NCBI GenBank assembly: GCA_007118445.1
Contig: SKRP01000010.1
Coordinates: 1 to 9,607, forward strand
Length of the DNA: 9,607 nucleotides
Reading direction: 5' to 3'
Source: Natronohydrobacter sp.
GTDB lineage: Bacteria; Pseudomonadota; Alphaproteobacteria; Rhodobacterales; Rhodobacteraceae
A program made the position numbers and the translations under genes. Under the pieces are notes generated by a model that worked only from the letters and a program-made list of their open reading frames with translations, did no database searches and was not told the origin of the DNA. Of the stretch, positions 1 to 7,600 are shown in pieces; within the stretch, counting starts at the first letter, position 1, and the number at the start of each line of letters is the position of its first letter.

Positions 1-2
1 CC

Positions 3-59
3 ACAGCCATCTATGTCCGCAACCGCCTGAAGCGCAGACATGCCAGCGGTGAGTTCTAA
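3..59 (+). CDS. pstA: PstA, phosphate ABC transporter permease (C-terminal end only)
   Basis: Only the last 18 codons and the TAA stop are in the window. They read TAIYVRNRLKRRHASGEF, a basic cytoplasmic tail of the kind that ends PstA permeases. The stop lies 11 bases before the pstB start, and the pstB ribosome binding site overlaps it, the usual pstA-pstB arrangement. PstA is one of the two inner-membrane permease subunits of the high-affinity phosphate transporter PstSCAB. The assignment rests on this short tail plus its position directly before pstB; no catalytic or membrane segment is visible. Confidence 0.8.
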   Translation, partial: TAIYVRNRLKRRHASGEF

Positions 60-65
60 GGAGAG
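58..65 (+). promoter_or_regulatory. Shine-Dalgarno site of pstB
   Basis: AAGGAGAG lies about 6 to 8 bases before the ATG at 71 and overlaps the pstA stop codon. It is a strong site, supports the chosen pstB start, and suggests translational coupling with pstA. Confidence 0.75.
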
Positions 66-70
66 ACGAC

Positions 71-907
71 ATGACCCCAGCCCAAACGCTCGCTGCCGCC
101 CCGCGCGAAGACCAGTTCGAGCCAACCGTGTATCACGAACAGAAAAGCGCCCAGGGATCGGCGCTCGATATCCGCGATTTCAATCTGTGGTATGGCGCGA
201 AGCAGGCGCTTCATGACAATACGCTGGATATGCAGAAAGGCATGGTCACAGCGCTTATCGGCCCGTCGGGTTGCGGGAAGTCCACGCTGCTGCGCTCGCT
301 CAACCGGATGAATGATCTGGTCGACGGGTTGCGGATTTCAGGACAGGTCCTGGTGGACGGGTTCGATATCTATGGCCCCGGTGTCGATGTGATCGCGCTG
401 CGCAAACGCATGGGGATGGTGTTTCAGAAGCCCAACCCCTTTGCCATGTCGATCTATGACAATGTGACCTATCCGCTGCGCGTGGACGGGATCACGAAAA
501 AATCCATCCTCGATGATACTGTCGAACGCGCGCTGCGCGCGGCTGCGCTCTGGGATGAGGCCAAGGACCGGCTGAAGGATTCGGCGCTGGGCATGTCGGG
601 CGGGCAGCAGCAGCGGCTCTGCATTGCGCGTGCGGTCGCCTCTGATCCCGAAGTGCTGTTGATGGACGAACCCTGCTCGGCGCTCGACCCGATCGCCACG
701 GCGAAAATCGAAAACCTGATCACGGAACTGCGCGGACAATACACGATTGTCATCGTCACCCATTCCATGAGTCAGGCCGCACGGGTGTCGGATAACACGG
801 CTTTCATGTATCTTGGCCATATTGTCGAATATGGTGCGACGGAAACTGTGTTCACCAATCCGAAAGTTGTGCGTACGAATGATTATGTGACGGGCCGCTT
901 CGGGTAG
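71..907 (+). CDS. pstB: PstB, phosphate ABC transporter ATP-binding subunit
   Basis: The 278-residue protein is the ATPase that powers phosphate import by the Pst complex at the cytoplasmic face of the inner membrane. Visible ABC motifs are Walker A GPSGCGKST (64-72), the Q-loop in VFQKPNPF (Q119), the signature MSGGQQQR (175-182), Walker B VLLMDEP with the catalytic Glu at 200, the D-loop SALD, and the H-loop His231 in IVTHSM. The PNPF sequence after the Q-loop and the C-terminal TNDYVTGRFG are typical of PstB rather than of other importers. The signature begins with Met where LSGGQ is usual, a mild substitution. The N-terminus carries roughly 20-30 residues before the ABC fold, slightly long for the family, but the start has a strong ribosome binding site. 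The gene lies in an operon with pstA and phoR, 27 bases before the latter. Confidence 0.97.
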   Translation: MTPAQTLAAAPREDQFEPTVYHEQKSAQGSALDIRDFNLWYGAKQALHDNTLDMQKGMVTALIGPSGCGKSTLLRSLNRMNDLVDGLRISGQVLVDGFDIYGPGVDVIALRKRMGMVFQKPNPFAMSIYDNVTYPLRVDGITKKSILDDTVERALRAAALWDEAKDRLKDSALGMSGGQQQRLCIARAVASDPEVLLMDEPCSALDPIATAKIENLITELRGQYTIVIVTHSMSQAARVSDNTAFMYLGHIVEYGATETVFTNPKVVRTNDYVTGRFG

Positions 908-934
908 TGTTGCAAGCTTTGGGGGCAGATCGCC

Positions 935-2062
935 ATGGCGGATGGTGCAACAGCTTTGCCGGATCGCGCGGGCCTTGCGACCCTGCGCGGTATGATCCAT
1001 GCGCTTCCCGATCCTGCCATGCTGGTTGCGCCGGACGGGGTGATTCTGGCCGCCAATCCCGCGGCGGATGAGTTGTTTGCCACACCGATGACGGGTGCCC
1101 GTGTGCGCGCGCATCTGCGCCAGCCTGAAGCTGCGGCGATGATCGAATCCGCGCTCGATCCGGCCAGCCCCGCTAATGCGACCCATCGCGCCCAGATGGT
1201 GATCGGCTCTGCCAGTGCCGAGATGACATGGCAGATCACTGCGCGCAAACCGGGAGCGGATGCGGGGATCGCGGGGATTGTGGTCAGCCTGCAGGATATC
1301 AGCGACCGCGAAGCCGCCGAGGCGCAAAGGCGCGATTTCATCGCCAATGTCAGCCATGAGCTGCGCTCGCCGTTGACAGTGCTGGCCGGGTTCATCGAGA
1401 CCCTGCAGGGTGCCGCGCAGGACGATCCCAAGGCGCGGGCCGAGTTTCTGGGGATCATGGCGCGCGAAACGCAGCGCATGTCGGCGCTGGTGGCCGACCT
1501 TCTGTCGCTCTCGCGGCTGGAGGGAAGCGAACGAATCCGCCCGCGCCATCAGGTGCCTCTGTCCGAGGTCCTGCAAAGCACCCTGGCAGCGCTGGCCCCC
1601 CGGATTGCCGCGGCAGGTCTGACCCTTGAGCAAGACATGCCCGATGGTTTGCCGATGATTGCGGGCGATCAGGACCAGCTGGTGCAGGTTTTTCATAACC
1701 TTCTGGAAAACGCGCTCAGATACGGGGCAAGTGGCGGGCGGATCTCCCTGTGTGCGAAGCTTGAGGCCCGTCATTTCGGCATGGAGGGCCCTGTGATCCA
1801 TGTCACCGTGACAGATTATGGGGATGGTATTGACCCGATCCATATCCCGCGCCTGACCGAGCGGTTCTACCGGGTGGACCGCGCGCGCTCGCGGGCGCAG
1901 GATGGCACGGGTCTGGGGCTCTCGATCGTCAAGCATATCCTGAACCGCCATCGCGGACGCCTGCTGATCCGCAGCAGCCCGGGCGCAGGCAGCAGTTTCA
2001 CGGCGGTTCTGCCCTGCGCATCATGCCCGGAAGCACCTGGGCCAGTCGCAGGATCATCATGA
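935..2062 (+). CDS. phoR: PhoR-type phosphate regulon sensor histidine kinase, apparently soluble
   Basis: This 375-residue kinase most likely autophosphorylates and passes phosphate to PhoB, encoded two genes downstream. Residues about 17-125 form a PAS-like sensor domain (LPDPAMLVAPDGVILAANPA onward, ending in SLQDISDRE). The HisKA dimerisation domain holds the phospho-acceptor His141 in FIANVSHELRSPLTVLAGF. The HATPase domain shows the N-box HNLLENALRYG (Asn259), G1 box DYGDGI (294-299), F-box FYRVD (311-315) and G2 box GTGLGLSIVKHI (324-335). No hydrophobic segment long enough to cross a membrane precedes the PAS domain, whereas E. coli PhoR is membrane anchored. The start has only a weak G-rich site (GGGGG at 921-925), so a different start is possible, but pstB ends at 907 and leaves little room. 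The identification as PhoR comes from the family plus the operon. Confidence 0.88.
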   Translation: MADGATALPDRAGLATLRGMIHALPDPAMLVAPDGVILAANPAADELFATPMTGARVRAHLRQPEAAAMIESALDPASPANATHRAQMVIGSASAEMTWQITARKPGADAGIAGIVVSLQDISDREAAEAQRRDFIANVSHELRSPLTVLAGFIETLQGAAQDDPKARAEFLGIMARETQRMSALVADLLSLSRLEGSERIRPRHQVPLSEVLQSTLAALAPRIAAAGLTLEQDMPDGLPMIAGDQDQLVQVFHNLLENALRYGASGGRISLCAKLEARHFGMEGPVIHVTVTDYGDGIDPIHIPRLTERFYRVDRARSRAQDGTGLGLSIVKHILNRHRGRLLIRSSPGAGSSFTAVLPCASCPEAPGPVAGSS

Positions 2063-2115
2063 ACCCATGTCACAAGGCTGATACAATTCACAGCGATAAG
2101 GTGGCGCAACAGTTG

Positions 2116-2122
2116 AAAGGAG
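2116..2122 (+). promoter_or_regulatory. Shine-Dalgarno site of phoU
   Basis: AAAGGAG ends 10 bases before the phoU ATG at 2133. It lies in the 70-base gap after phoR, in which I see no convincing separate promoter, so phoU is probably read from the same transcript. Confidence 0.65.
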
Positions 2123-2132
2123 CAGGGCAGCC

Positions 2133-2843
2133 ATGAACAAACCCCATACGCTTACGGCCTTTGATGAGGAGCTCGAGCAGATCCGGCTTGCTGTGCTGAC
2201 CATGGGCGGTCAGGTCGAGCAGGCGATCCTGCTCTCGGCCCGCGCGCTGGAACAACGCGACGAAGACCTGGCCGGCGAGGTCGTGCGCGGCGACCTTGCG
2301 ATTGACGAGGCCGAGCATGACATCAACACCAAGGTTGTGCGGCTTCTGGCCCTGCGCCAGCCGCAGGCTGAGGATTTGCGCGTGGTCGTTGCGGTGATGA
2401 AAATGGCCGGAGAACTGGAGCGCATCGGCGATTATGCCAAGAACATGGCCAAGCGTGTGCCTGTGCTCACTGCAGGCCCTGTGATCGAGGGTGCGGCAGG
2501 GGCCTTGCGTCGGCAGGCGCGGCTGGTAGGGCAGATGCTGAAGGACATGCTGGATGCGCTCGCCCGGCTGGACGCAGCGCTTGCGCGCGATGTGGTGGCG
2601 CGTGATGTCGAGGTCGATGACATGACCAATGCGCTGTTTCGCGAATTCATCACCCATATGATGGAAGATCCGCGCAACATCACGACCAGTCTGCATTACC
2701 TGTTCATCGCCAAGAATCTCGAGCGCATGGGCGATCTGGTCACCCATGGTGCAGAACATGTGATTTTCGTGGCCGAGGGCAGGCTGGCCGAACCGCGCAC
2801 CAAGGGCCATTCAACCGCAACCATCGCCGTGCCCGAAAGCTGA
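2133..2843 (+). CDS. phoU: PhoU, phosphate signalling regulator
   Basis: PhoU links the state of the Pst transporter to the PhoR kinase, holding PhoB inactive when phosphate is plentiful. The 236-residue helical protein has the family's two-fold repeat of a three-helix bundle. Each half carries the metal-binding signature: ELERIGDYAKN at 94-104 and NLERMGDLVTHGAE at 195-208. The N-terminus (FDEELEQIRLAVLTMGGQVEQ) is the usual first helix. Length matches the family norm of about 230-240 residues. The gene ends four bases before phoB, so the two are almost certainly co-translated. The C-terminal 15 or so residues are low-complexity and variable, as is common. Confidence 0.96.
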   Translation: MNKPHTLTAFDEELEQIRLAVLTMGGQVEQAILLSARALEQRDEDLAGEVVRGDLAIDEAEHDINTKVVRLLALRQPQAEDLRVVVAVMKMAGELERIGDYAKNMAKRVPVLTAGPVIEGAAGALRRQARLVGQMLKDMLDALARLDAALARDVVARDVEVDDMTNALFREFITHMMEDPRNITTSLHYLFIAKNLERMGDLVTHGAEHVIFVAEGRLAEPRTKGHSTATIAVPES

Positions 2844-2847
2844 GGCC

Positions 2848-3540
2848 ATGCGCGATGCTGACATGCCGCTGGTGCTGGTGGTCGATGATGAACCCGCGCA
2901 ACGTGCGCTCCTGAGCTATAATCTGACCGCAGCCGGGTTCCGCGTTGCCACAGCCAGGGACGGGGAAGAGGCGCTGCTGGTGGTCGCGGAACAGGTGCCC
3001 GATGTGATCCTGCTTGACTGGATGCTGCCGCGGCTATCCGGTCTGGAAGCCTGCCGACAGCTCAATGCGACCCGAAGCGGACGCCACGCGGCGATCATCA
3101 TGGTCTCGGCCCGCTCCGAGGAAGCTGATCGCGTCCGTGCGCTCGAGACAGGTGCGGATGATTATATTGTGAAACCCTATTCGGTCGCCGAGCTGGTTGC
3201 CCGTGTGCGTGCCAATTTGCGCCGCGTGCGCCCGACTGCCGCCGGCACTGTGCTCCAGGCCGGCGATATCCGTCTCGATACGGAAAGCCACCGAGCCACG
3301 CGAGACGGGACATCGCTGCATCTGGGCCCGACCGAGTTCCGCCTGCTTGCTGCTCTGATGGAACGTCAGGGCAAGGTCTGGACCCGCGAGGCGCTGCTCG
3401 ACCGCGTCTGGGGGCGCGAAATCTATGTCGACACGCGCACGGTCGATGTGCATATCGGTCGCCTTCGCAAAGTGTTATGTGCGCATGGCCAGGTCGATCC
3501 CATCCGTACAGTGCGTGGTGCGGGATACGCGATTGACTGA
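2848..3540 (+). CDS. phoB: PhoB, phosphate regulon response regulator
   Basis: This OmpR/PhoB-family transcription factor is phosphorylated by PhoR and binds Pho boxes to activate phosphate-starvation genes. The receiver domain (about 7-125) has the acidic pair Asp13/Asp14, phospho-acceptor Asp57 in VILLDWMLP, Ser87 at the conserved Ser/Thr position, and Lys109 in YIVKPY. The stretch LETGADDYIVKP is characteristic of PhoB. The C-terminal winged helix (about 135-230) has LGPTEFRLLAALM, the recognition region with VDTRTVDVHIGRLRK, and the terminal VRGAGYAID. Total length is 230 residues. The start at 2848 lacks a well-spaced ribosome site (GAGG at 2842-2845 is only two bases away); an in-frame ATG at 2863 giving MPLVLVVDDE is an alternative. 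Either start is compatible with coupling to phoU. Confidence 0.97.
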   Translation: MRDADMPLVLVVDDEPAQRALLSYNLTAAGFRVATARDGEEALLVVAEQVPDVILLDWMLPRLSGLEACRQLNATRSGRHAAIIMVSARSEEADRVRALETGADDYIVKPYSVAELVARVRANLRRVRPTAAGTVLQAGDIRLDTESHRATRDGTSLHLGPTEFRLLAALMERQGKVWTREALLDRVWGREIYVDTRTVDVHIGRLRKVLCAHGQVDPIRTVRGAGYAID

Positions 3541-3581
3541 ACAAAGCGGCTGTCGTGACCTTTGTACGCCTGATCGGGCCG

Positions 3582-3637
3582 GGACCGGACACTGGAAGAT
3601 GCCGCGCTGTCGCGTGCATTGGCGGATCGTCCGGTCC
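3582..3637. repeat. Inverted repeat GGACCGGAC / GTCCGGTCC
   Basis: GGACCGGAC at 3582-3590 is the exact reverse complement of GTCCGGTCC at 3629-3637, with 38 bases between. It lies 42 bases after phoB and could fold in the phoB transcript. No T-run follows, so it is not a classical intrinsic terminator. Confidence 0.5.
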
Positions 3638-3697
3638 ATGCACCTGGCGACAGGCTGACATCTGAACCCGTTGCGCCGGGTCAAGATTAAGCGTTCA

Positions 3698-3722
3698 CAG
3701 GCGCATCAGCCGAATGCGCCTG
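3698..3722 (+). terminator. Hairpin downstream of phoB, possible end of the pho operon transcript
   Basis: CAGGCGCAT (3698-3706) and ATGCGCCTG (3714-3722) form a perfect 9-bp stem with a 7-base loop. It is the strongest short hairpin after phoB, 157 bases beyond its stop. The following bases (AGGAATTG) have no U-tract, so intrinsic termination is not assured; it may instead stabilise the 3' end. Confidence 0.35.
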
Positions 3723-3735
3723 AGGAATTGCCAGT

Positions 3736-3765
3736 GTCACAAAAGCTGACGTCACAACAGCTGAC
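3736..3765. repeat. Two tandem copies of a 15-bp unit with adjoining hairpin, possible operator
   Basis: GTCACAAAAGCTGAC (3736-3750) is followed immediately by GTCACAACAGCTGAC (3751-3765), with one mismatch. The join creates the palindrome TGACGTCA. Right after it, GGAGT-CAC-ACTCC (3766-3778) makes a 5-bp inverted repeat with a 3-base loop and contains a further GTCAC. Repeated half-sites are typical of a regulator binding site. GTCAC/CTGAC weakly resembles Pho-box half-sites, but the 15-bp period does not match the 11-bp Pho-box spacing. Confidence 0.5.
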
Positions 3766-3919
3766 GGAGTCACACTCCAACAGCGTTCTTTCTTGCTTCA
3801 GATCATTGATAAAATGGCGCCCGGGGGCGGGGAAGATATATGTATTAAAAACAAGCTATTGCTAGATTTTGGGGCACTTGAAGATTGCATGAAATCTCAC
3901 AGTTTCGTGGTTTTTTGTC

Positions 3920-3940
3920 CCACCTCATTTGTTGGGGTGG
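3920..3940. repeat. Hairpin CCACCTCA / TGGGGTGG
   Basis: CCACCTCA (3920-3927) pairs with TGGGGTGG (3933-3940), one G-T wobble, loop TTTGT. It lies just beyond the 3' end of the minus-strand remnant. Read on the minus strand it is followed by an A-run rather than a T-run, so it does not look like an intrinsic terminator in that direction; on the + strand the T-run lies before the stem. Confidence 0.35.
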
Positions 3941-3962
3941 TATTAATGTATAGGTGCTCGCC

Positions 3963-4241
3963 TCATTGCCGCTGAGATTCAAAAATCACAGAAAGGCGGC
4001 TCCGAATGTCGATAGGCTCGCCTTCTGAAAGCATCCTGCACCGCGCGATAAGTTGTTTCATTCGGTTGCGAGCAGCGATACGTACCTCATCAGGCTGGTC
4101 ACAAAAGGCATGGTAGATCGCGTCAATGCCCAAGTGGTCGGGGATCTCGCCACCTGAAGCGCTGCGCTGGCTTGCGGCTTCCTTCGCTTCGATCCAGAAA
4201 ACATCAAGTTCATGTGCCCAGGCTGCGGCCGGTCGCGTAGA
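3963..4241 (-). pseudogene. 3' remnant of an unidentified minus-strand gene
   Basis: The minus strand is open for 92 codons ending at a TGA (3965 to 3963) and reads like real protein: AAWAHELDVFWIEAKEAA, then DHLGIDAIYHAFCDQPDEVR, then RMKQLIARCRMLSEGEP. It has alternating hydrophobic and charged residues as in helical proteins, and little low-complexity bias. No ATG lies near the 5' end; the frame is closed upstream by a TGA at 4244-4242, exactly where transposase similarity starts on the other strand. I infer a gene that lost its 5' part when the IS element inserted or recombined. I do not recognise the family. The only in-frame Met (RNRMKQ) would give a very short product. Confidence 0.4.
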
Positions 4242-4242
4242 T

Positions 4243-4506
4243 CACTTACTCGCTGACCGCGCGTCTGATGCAGACTGGCTGCGAACCGCTCTTGATGAGC
4301 AGAATACAACCGCTGTCATCCCTCCGAAATCGAACCAGCGTTTCCCCGCGACATTCGACAAGGACGTATACAAATGGCGGCACCTGATCGAGGATTGCTT
4401 CGGGAAGCTCAAGGAAGACAGGGGCATTGCAACGCGGTCATGCAAAACAGATCTGAGCTTCGCCGCTTTCATCTCGCTTGCAGCAACTGTCATTCAACTC
4501 AGGTGA
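4243..4506 (+). mobile_element. IS5-family transposase, C-terminal remnant (IS427-group-like)
   Basis: About 87 codons match the C-terminal part of DDE transposases of the IS5 family. HLLADRASDADWLR carries the second catalytic Asp region (ADRxxDAD). VIPPKSNQRFPATFDKDVYK leads to YKWRHLIEDCFGKLK, which fits the Y-(2)-R-(3)-E-(6)-K signature exactly and holds the catalytic Glu. The tail DLSFAAFISLAATVIQLR and the TGA at 4504 are a normal C-terminus. The N-terminal half and first catalytic Asp are absent, so the element cannot be active on its own. The canonical GYD after ADR is here ASD. The open frame extends upstream to an ATG at 4126, but that part overlaps the minus-strand remnant and lacks transposase similarity. 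IS427-group placement is from memory of the KWRHLIE-type sequences. Confidence 0.8.
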
Positions 4507-4651
4507 ACGTCAACAGCTTCTGGCAAAAAGCGACAACTCTACACCGTCATCAGGCCTTGCCAAGGTCAGGCTTGTCTCGCAGTATCGGCTTACTTCGCTG
4601 AAATTTGCGGTCTCGCCGCAACCTAGAAGCTACAATTCAAGGCCTGATTTG
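4507..4651 (+). other. Leader region of the DUF4062-STAND gene, with IS tail
   Basis: These 145 bases should hold the IS right end and the promoter of the large gene downstream. I see an 11-base palindrome CCTTG-C-CAAGG at 4555-4565. A weak -35/-10-like pair is TTGCCA (4557-4562) with AGTATC (4581-4586), 18 bases apart. AAGG at 4639-4642 is a modest ribosome site 9 bases before the ATG at 4652. None of these is strong. The open frame of the large gene continues upstream to an ATG at 4478, but the 58 extra residues overlap the transposase end and look non-coding. Confidence 0.35.
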
Positions 4652-7600
4652 ATGACTGAAGGCGAAAGTGACGTTTTGCGTGCCCGTGAGATTCGCGTTT
4701 TCCTATCGAGTACCTTCCTGGATATGGAGGCAGAGCGAACCCATCTCGTAAAAGAGGTATTTCCTAAAATCCGCGCGGTCTGCGCAGAACGGATGGTCGG
4801 CTTCACGGAGATTGACCTGCGTTGGGGGATAACCGAAGAGGAGTCAAGAAACGGTGAGACCATAGAGATTTGCCTGGCAGAGATCGACCGCTGTCGCGCT
4901 TTCCCGCCTTTTTTCATCGGATTTCTCGGCGAACGCTATGGGTGGATCCCGGAAGAAAGCGATTTGGAACAGTTCTGGAGCCAGCGCGCCGACTCTGATT
5001 ATGCACCTGTCATACGGGATGCACTCGAACGTGGAAAGGGTGTCACTGAAGTTGAAATGGAGCTCGCCGCTATGGCTGACGGCGCTGCGCAGAAGCTGCA
5101 AGGACAAGTGCTGTTTCTTCTGCGCGACCGGTCGTTAACGGAGGTGTTGCAAACACAAGCGGCTGGGGGAGCGTTTGACGCCACCGACAAGAGGTTCTTC
5201 GACGCGGCAGGGGGCAAGCTAGATGCTCTCAAGGACCGCATAAGATGCACACCTTATCTGGCGATCGATGGATACCACAGCATTGAAGAATTCGGTGAGG
5301 CGGTGGAAGCATATCTACTGGAACAGATCGCCCAGTTTTTCCCGGAAGACGAGGCACCGACCCCTCTTGAGCAGTCTGGGCTTGCACATTTGTCGTTTCG
5401 GCATCACCGGCTTCGGAACTATGTGCCGCGCGACGACGTGAAGGCAGCACTGGTCGGCGCCATGAGCCAACGTATCGTGCAGCCCGCCTTGGGACCGGTC
5501 GTCTTGTGTGGTCCATCGGGACAAGGCAAAAGCGCGGTTCTGGCTGATCTCTCGCGGCAGCTCGACTCAGGAGAGAAATGTGATGTTCATTGGCGTGTTA
5601 TTGATCATTACGTTGGCGCAGACGGCAGCCTAACCCTCGATGCATGGCTTGAGCGTGTCATGCAGATGCTCCATCCGGAGCTACGTGACGCGGTCGGTGA
5701 TGAAATCCCGACCGATCCTAAAAAACGCCGTGAAACCCTGTCGGATTGGCTGACCCGCGCCGCACAGCGGACCGAGCAAAAGATAGGCCGCCCAGTGCGC
5801 TTTGCGCTTATCGTGGATGCGCTGGACCAACTGCTTGATGAGGGAAAGGATTTGCAGCTGCTGTCGCCTAGTGTGATCGGGCCGAGCGCCGTTGTTGTGG
5901 CCAGCGCCGTAGATCAGAGCGCCGCAGCGACGACATCCGCCGCGCGCGGCTTAGAAACAGTGCTGCTGTCGGCCCTGACAGAAAACGAAGCGCGCGCCAT
6001 CGCCGGTGATCTTCTGGCCAGCTACCGCAAGACCCTTCCCGAGAACCTGATAAACGGCCTCGTGCGTGCGCCGCAGGCAAAGAACCCGCTCTTCCTAAAA
6101 CTCGCGCTTGAAGAGTTACGCCTCGATGCGCGGCATGAAACGCTGAATTCGACGCTGGATAAAATCCTCTCATGTGCGGATCCGGCGCAGCTTTTCGTGA
6201 CATGTTTCCTGTGCGACACAGAATATCAACGCGATGCTCAACCCGATCTGTCCTTGCAATTCTTCGCGCTGCAGGCAGCGGCTTATCAAGGGTTGAGCGA
6301 GCTTGAGCTTGCCGAACTGCTGGCGCTTCCTGGCGACCCGGTCGCCGAAGACACTGGCAAGCCGCGGACGCCGCAAGTGGTCATGTCAAAACTCGCTGGC
6401 GTGTTCTGGCCGTTCATGCTGACCAAGGAAGGCCGCCACGCGCCGATGCATCGGGTTCTCGGGCAAGCGGCGTTGCAAGCGGTTGGCGAAGAGGCGACGC
6501 GTGAAAGACTCTATAAGCATTTCCGGCCGGGCTATGGCGACAAGAAGCGTCCCATGGTTCCGCGTGCTGCAGCCGAGGCGCTGTTTCAACTTGAGCGACT
6601 GCAATTTCAAAGGCCATCTTTAGACGGCTACCCGCTCAGTGGCGATGTCGAGGATATCTACTTGCCGGCACGTTTGATCGAAACACACCAAACGGTCGTC
6701 AACGCGGTTCTTGAAATGTTGGGGAGGCACGAAGTCGGGTTGATTGCGCAGGAAGATTGGGTCCGACAATTGTCAACTGCAAAAGATTCTGCCGATTACC
6801 TGGAAGTAATAATTATCCGGAACTTCGCAACCTTCCTACATGAGCGCGGCTTTCTTCATGCGGCAAGCCATTTGCGTCGATGGCTAACAGAAGTACTTGA
6901 GGGACTTCTTGGAGCCAAACACAAAGAAACGCTTACGGCTAAGCATAATCTCGCATTAACTTGTTTGCTTCAGAATGATCTGGAAACAGCGGGTTCGATT
7001 ATAGAAACGGTGGTCAGAGCCCGACGAGAGTTACTTGGTCCGGAAGCTCGGGAAACTTTGAACTCCATGAGCACTTTAGCAGGGGTACGAATTGCTCAAA
7101 ACCGCCTTGCTGAGGCTCGGGAGACTGAAGAGCAGGTCTTGGAGCTATACAAGCGCTGGCATGGTTTGGATGATACTGGCACGTTAACAGCGATGAATAA
7201 TCTCGCGTTGACGCTGAACCGGTATGGAAATGCGCAAAATGCACTCGCACTACAGAAAGAAGTTCTGCAGCGAAGACAATCTGTTCTGGGGAATGAGCAT
7301 CGCTCTACATTCAGGGCAATGATGAACCTCGCGGTAACGCTTTCCCAGCTTGATCGTCATGAAGAGGCAAGGCCACTTGCAGAGCACGCTCTGGGCGGTT
7401 TGCAACGCATGTTGGGAGAAGAACATCCCGAAACGCTTCGTTCGCTTCAAAACCTGGGAAATATGTTTCGACGCGAAGGTAATCTACCGCGGGCGCTCGA
7501 TATTCATAAGGCGGTTTACGTGGGCCTGACGCTCGCTCTCGGTGGAGAGCATCCCGACACCATCGAGGCGAAGGCGGATGAAGCCCTGGTGCTTGCAGAA

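Larger units (their letters stand above)
3541..3962. other. Gene-free junction between phoB and the accessory region
   Basis: I find no convincing gene here. The first 150 bases stay GC-rich like the pho operon. One + frame (about 3571-3690) reads TLEDAALSRALADRPVHAPG and resembles coding sequence, but it is only about 38 codons long, has no ATG start and matches nothing I recognise. From about 3830 the sequence turns AT-rich, with runs such as GATATATGTATTAAAAAC. The stretch holds several short inverted repeats and one 15-bp tandem repeat, listed separately. Open frames of about 60 codons in this region have no family resemblance and no good ribosome site. Confidence 0.6.

Noticed and set aside
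338..1951. Long open frame of 537 codons on the minus strand across pstB and phoR
   Set aside because: It is antisense to two well-supported genes, spans their boundary, is rich in Arg, His and Gln as expected for a shadow frame of GC-rich DNA, and matches no family.
2088..2810. Minus-strand open frame of 240 codons opposite phoU
   Set aside because: It mirrors phoU in the antisense direction and shows no domain or ribosome site; PhoU on the + strand is unambiguous.
3734..3751. Canonical Pho box
   Set aside because: The first half-site (TGTCAC) fits, but the second is not at 11-bp spacing, and the site lies downstream of phoB rather than before a phosphate gene.
3818..3829. GC-rich inverted repeat CGCCC-GG-GGGCG as a terminator
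   Set aside because: The loop of two bases is too small for a normal hairpin and no T-run follows; it is probably chance in a GC-rich patch.
3671..3975. Short + strand open frames of about 60-64 codons after phoB
   Set aside because: They have no ribosome site, no recognisable motif and overlap one another; composition looks non-coding.
4058..4309. Minus-strand open frame of 83 codons with an ATG start
   Set aside because: It is in a different frame from the more protein-like minus-strand remnant and runs across the remnant/transposase breakpoint, so it is most likely a chance frame.
4478..4651. Upstream ATG giving 58 extra residues to the STAND protein
   Set aside because: The extension overlaps the end of the transposase frame, has no family similarity, and DUF4062 proteins normally start shortly before the IRVFLSSTF motif, as the ATG at 4652 does.
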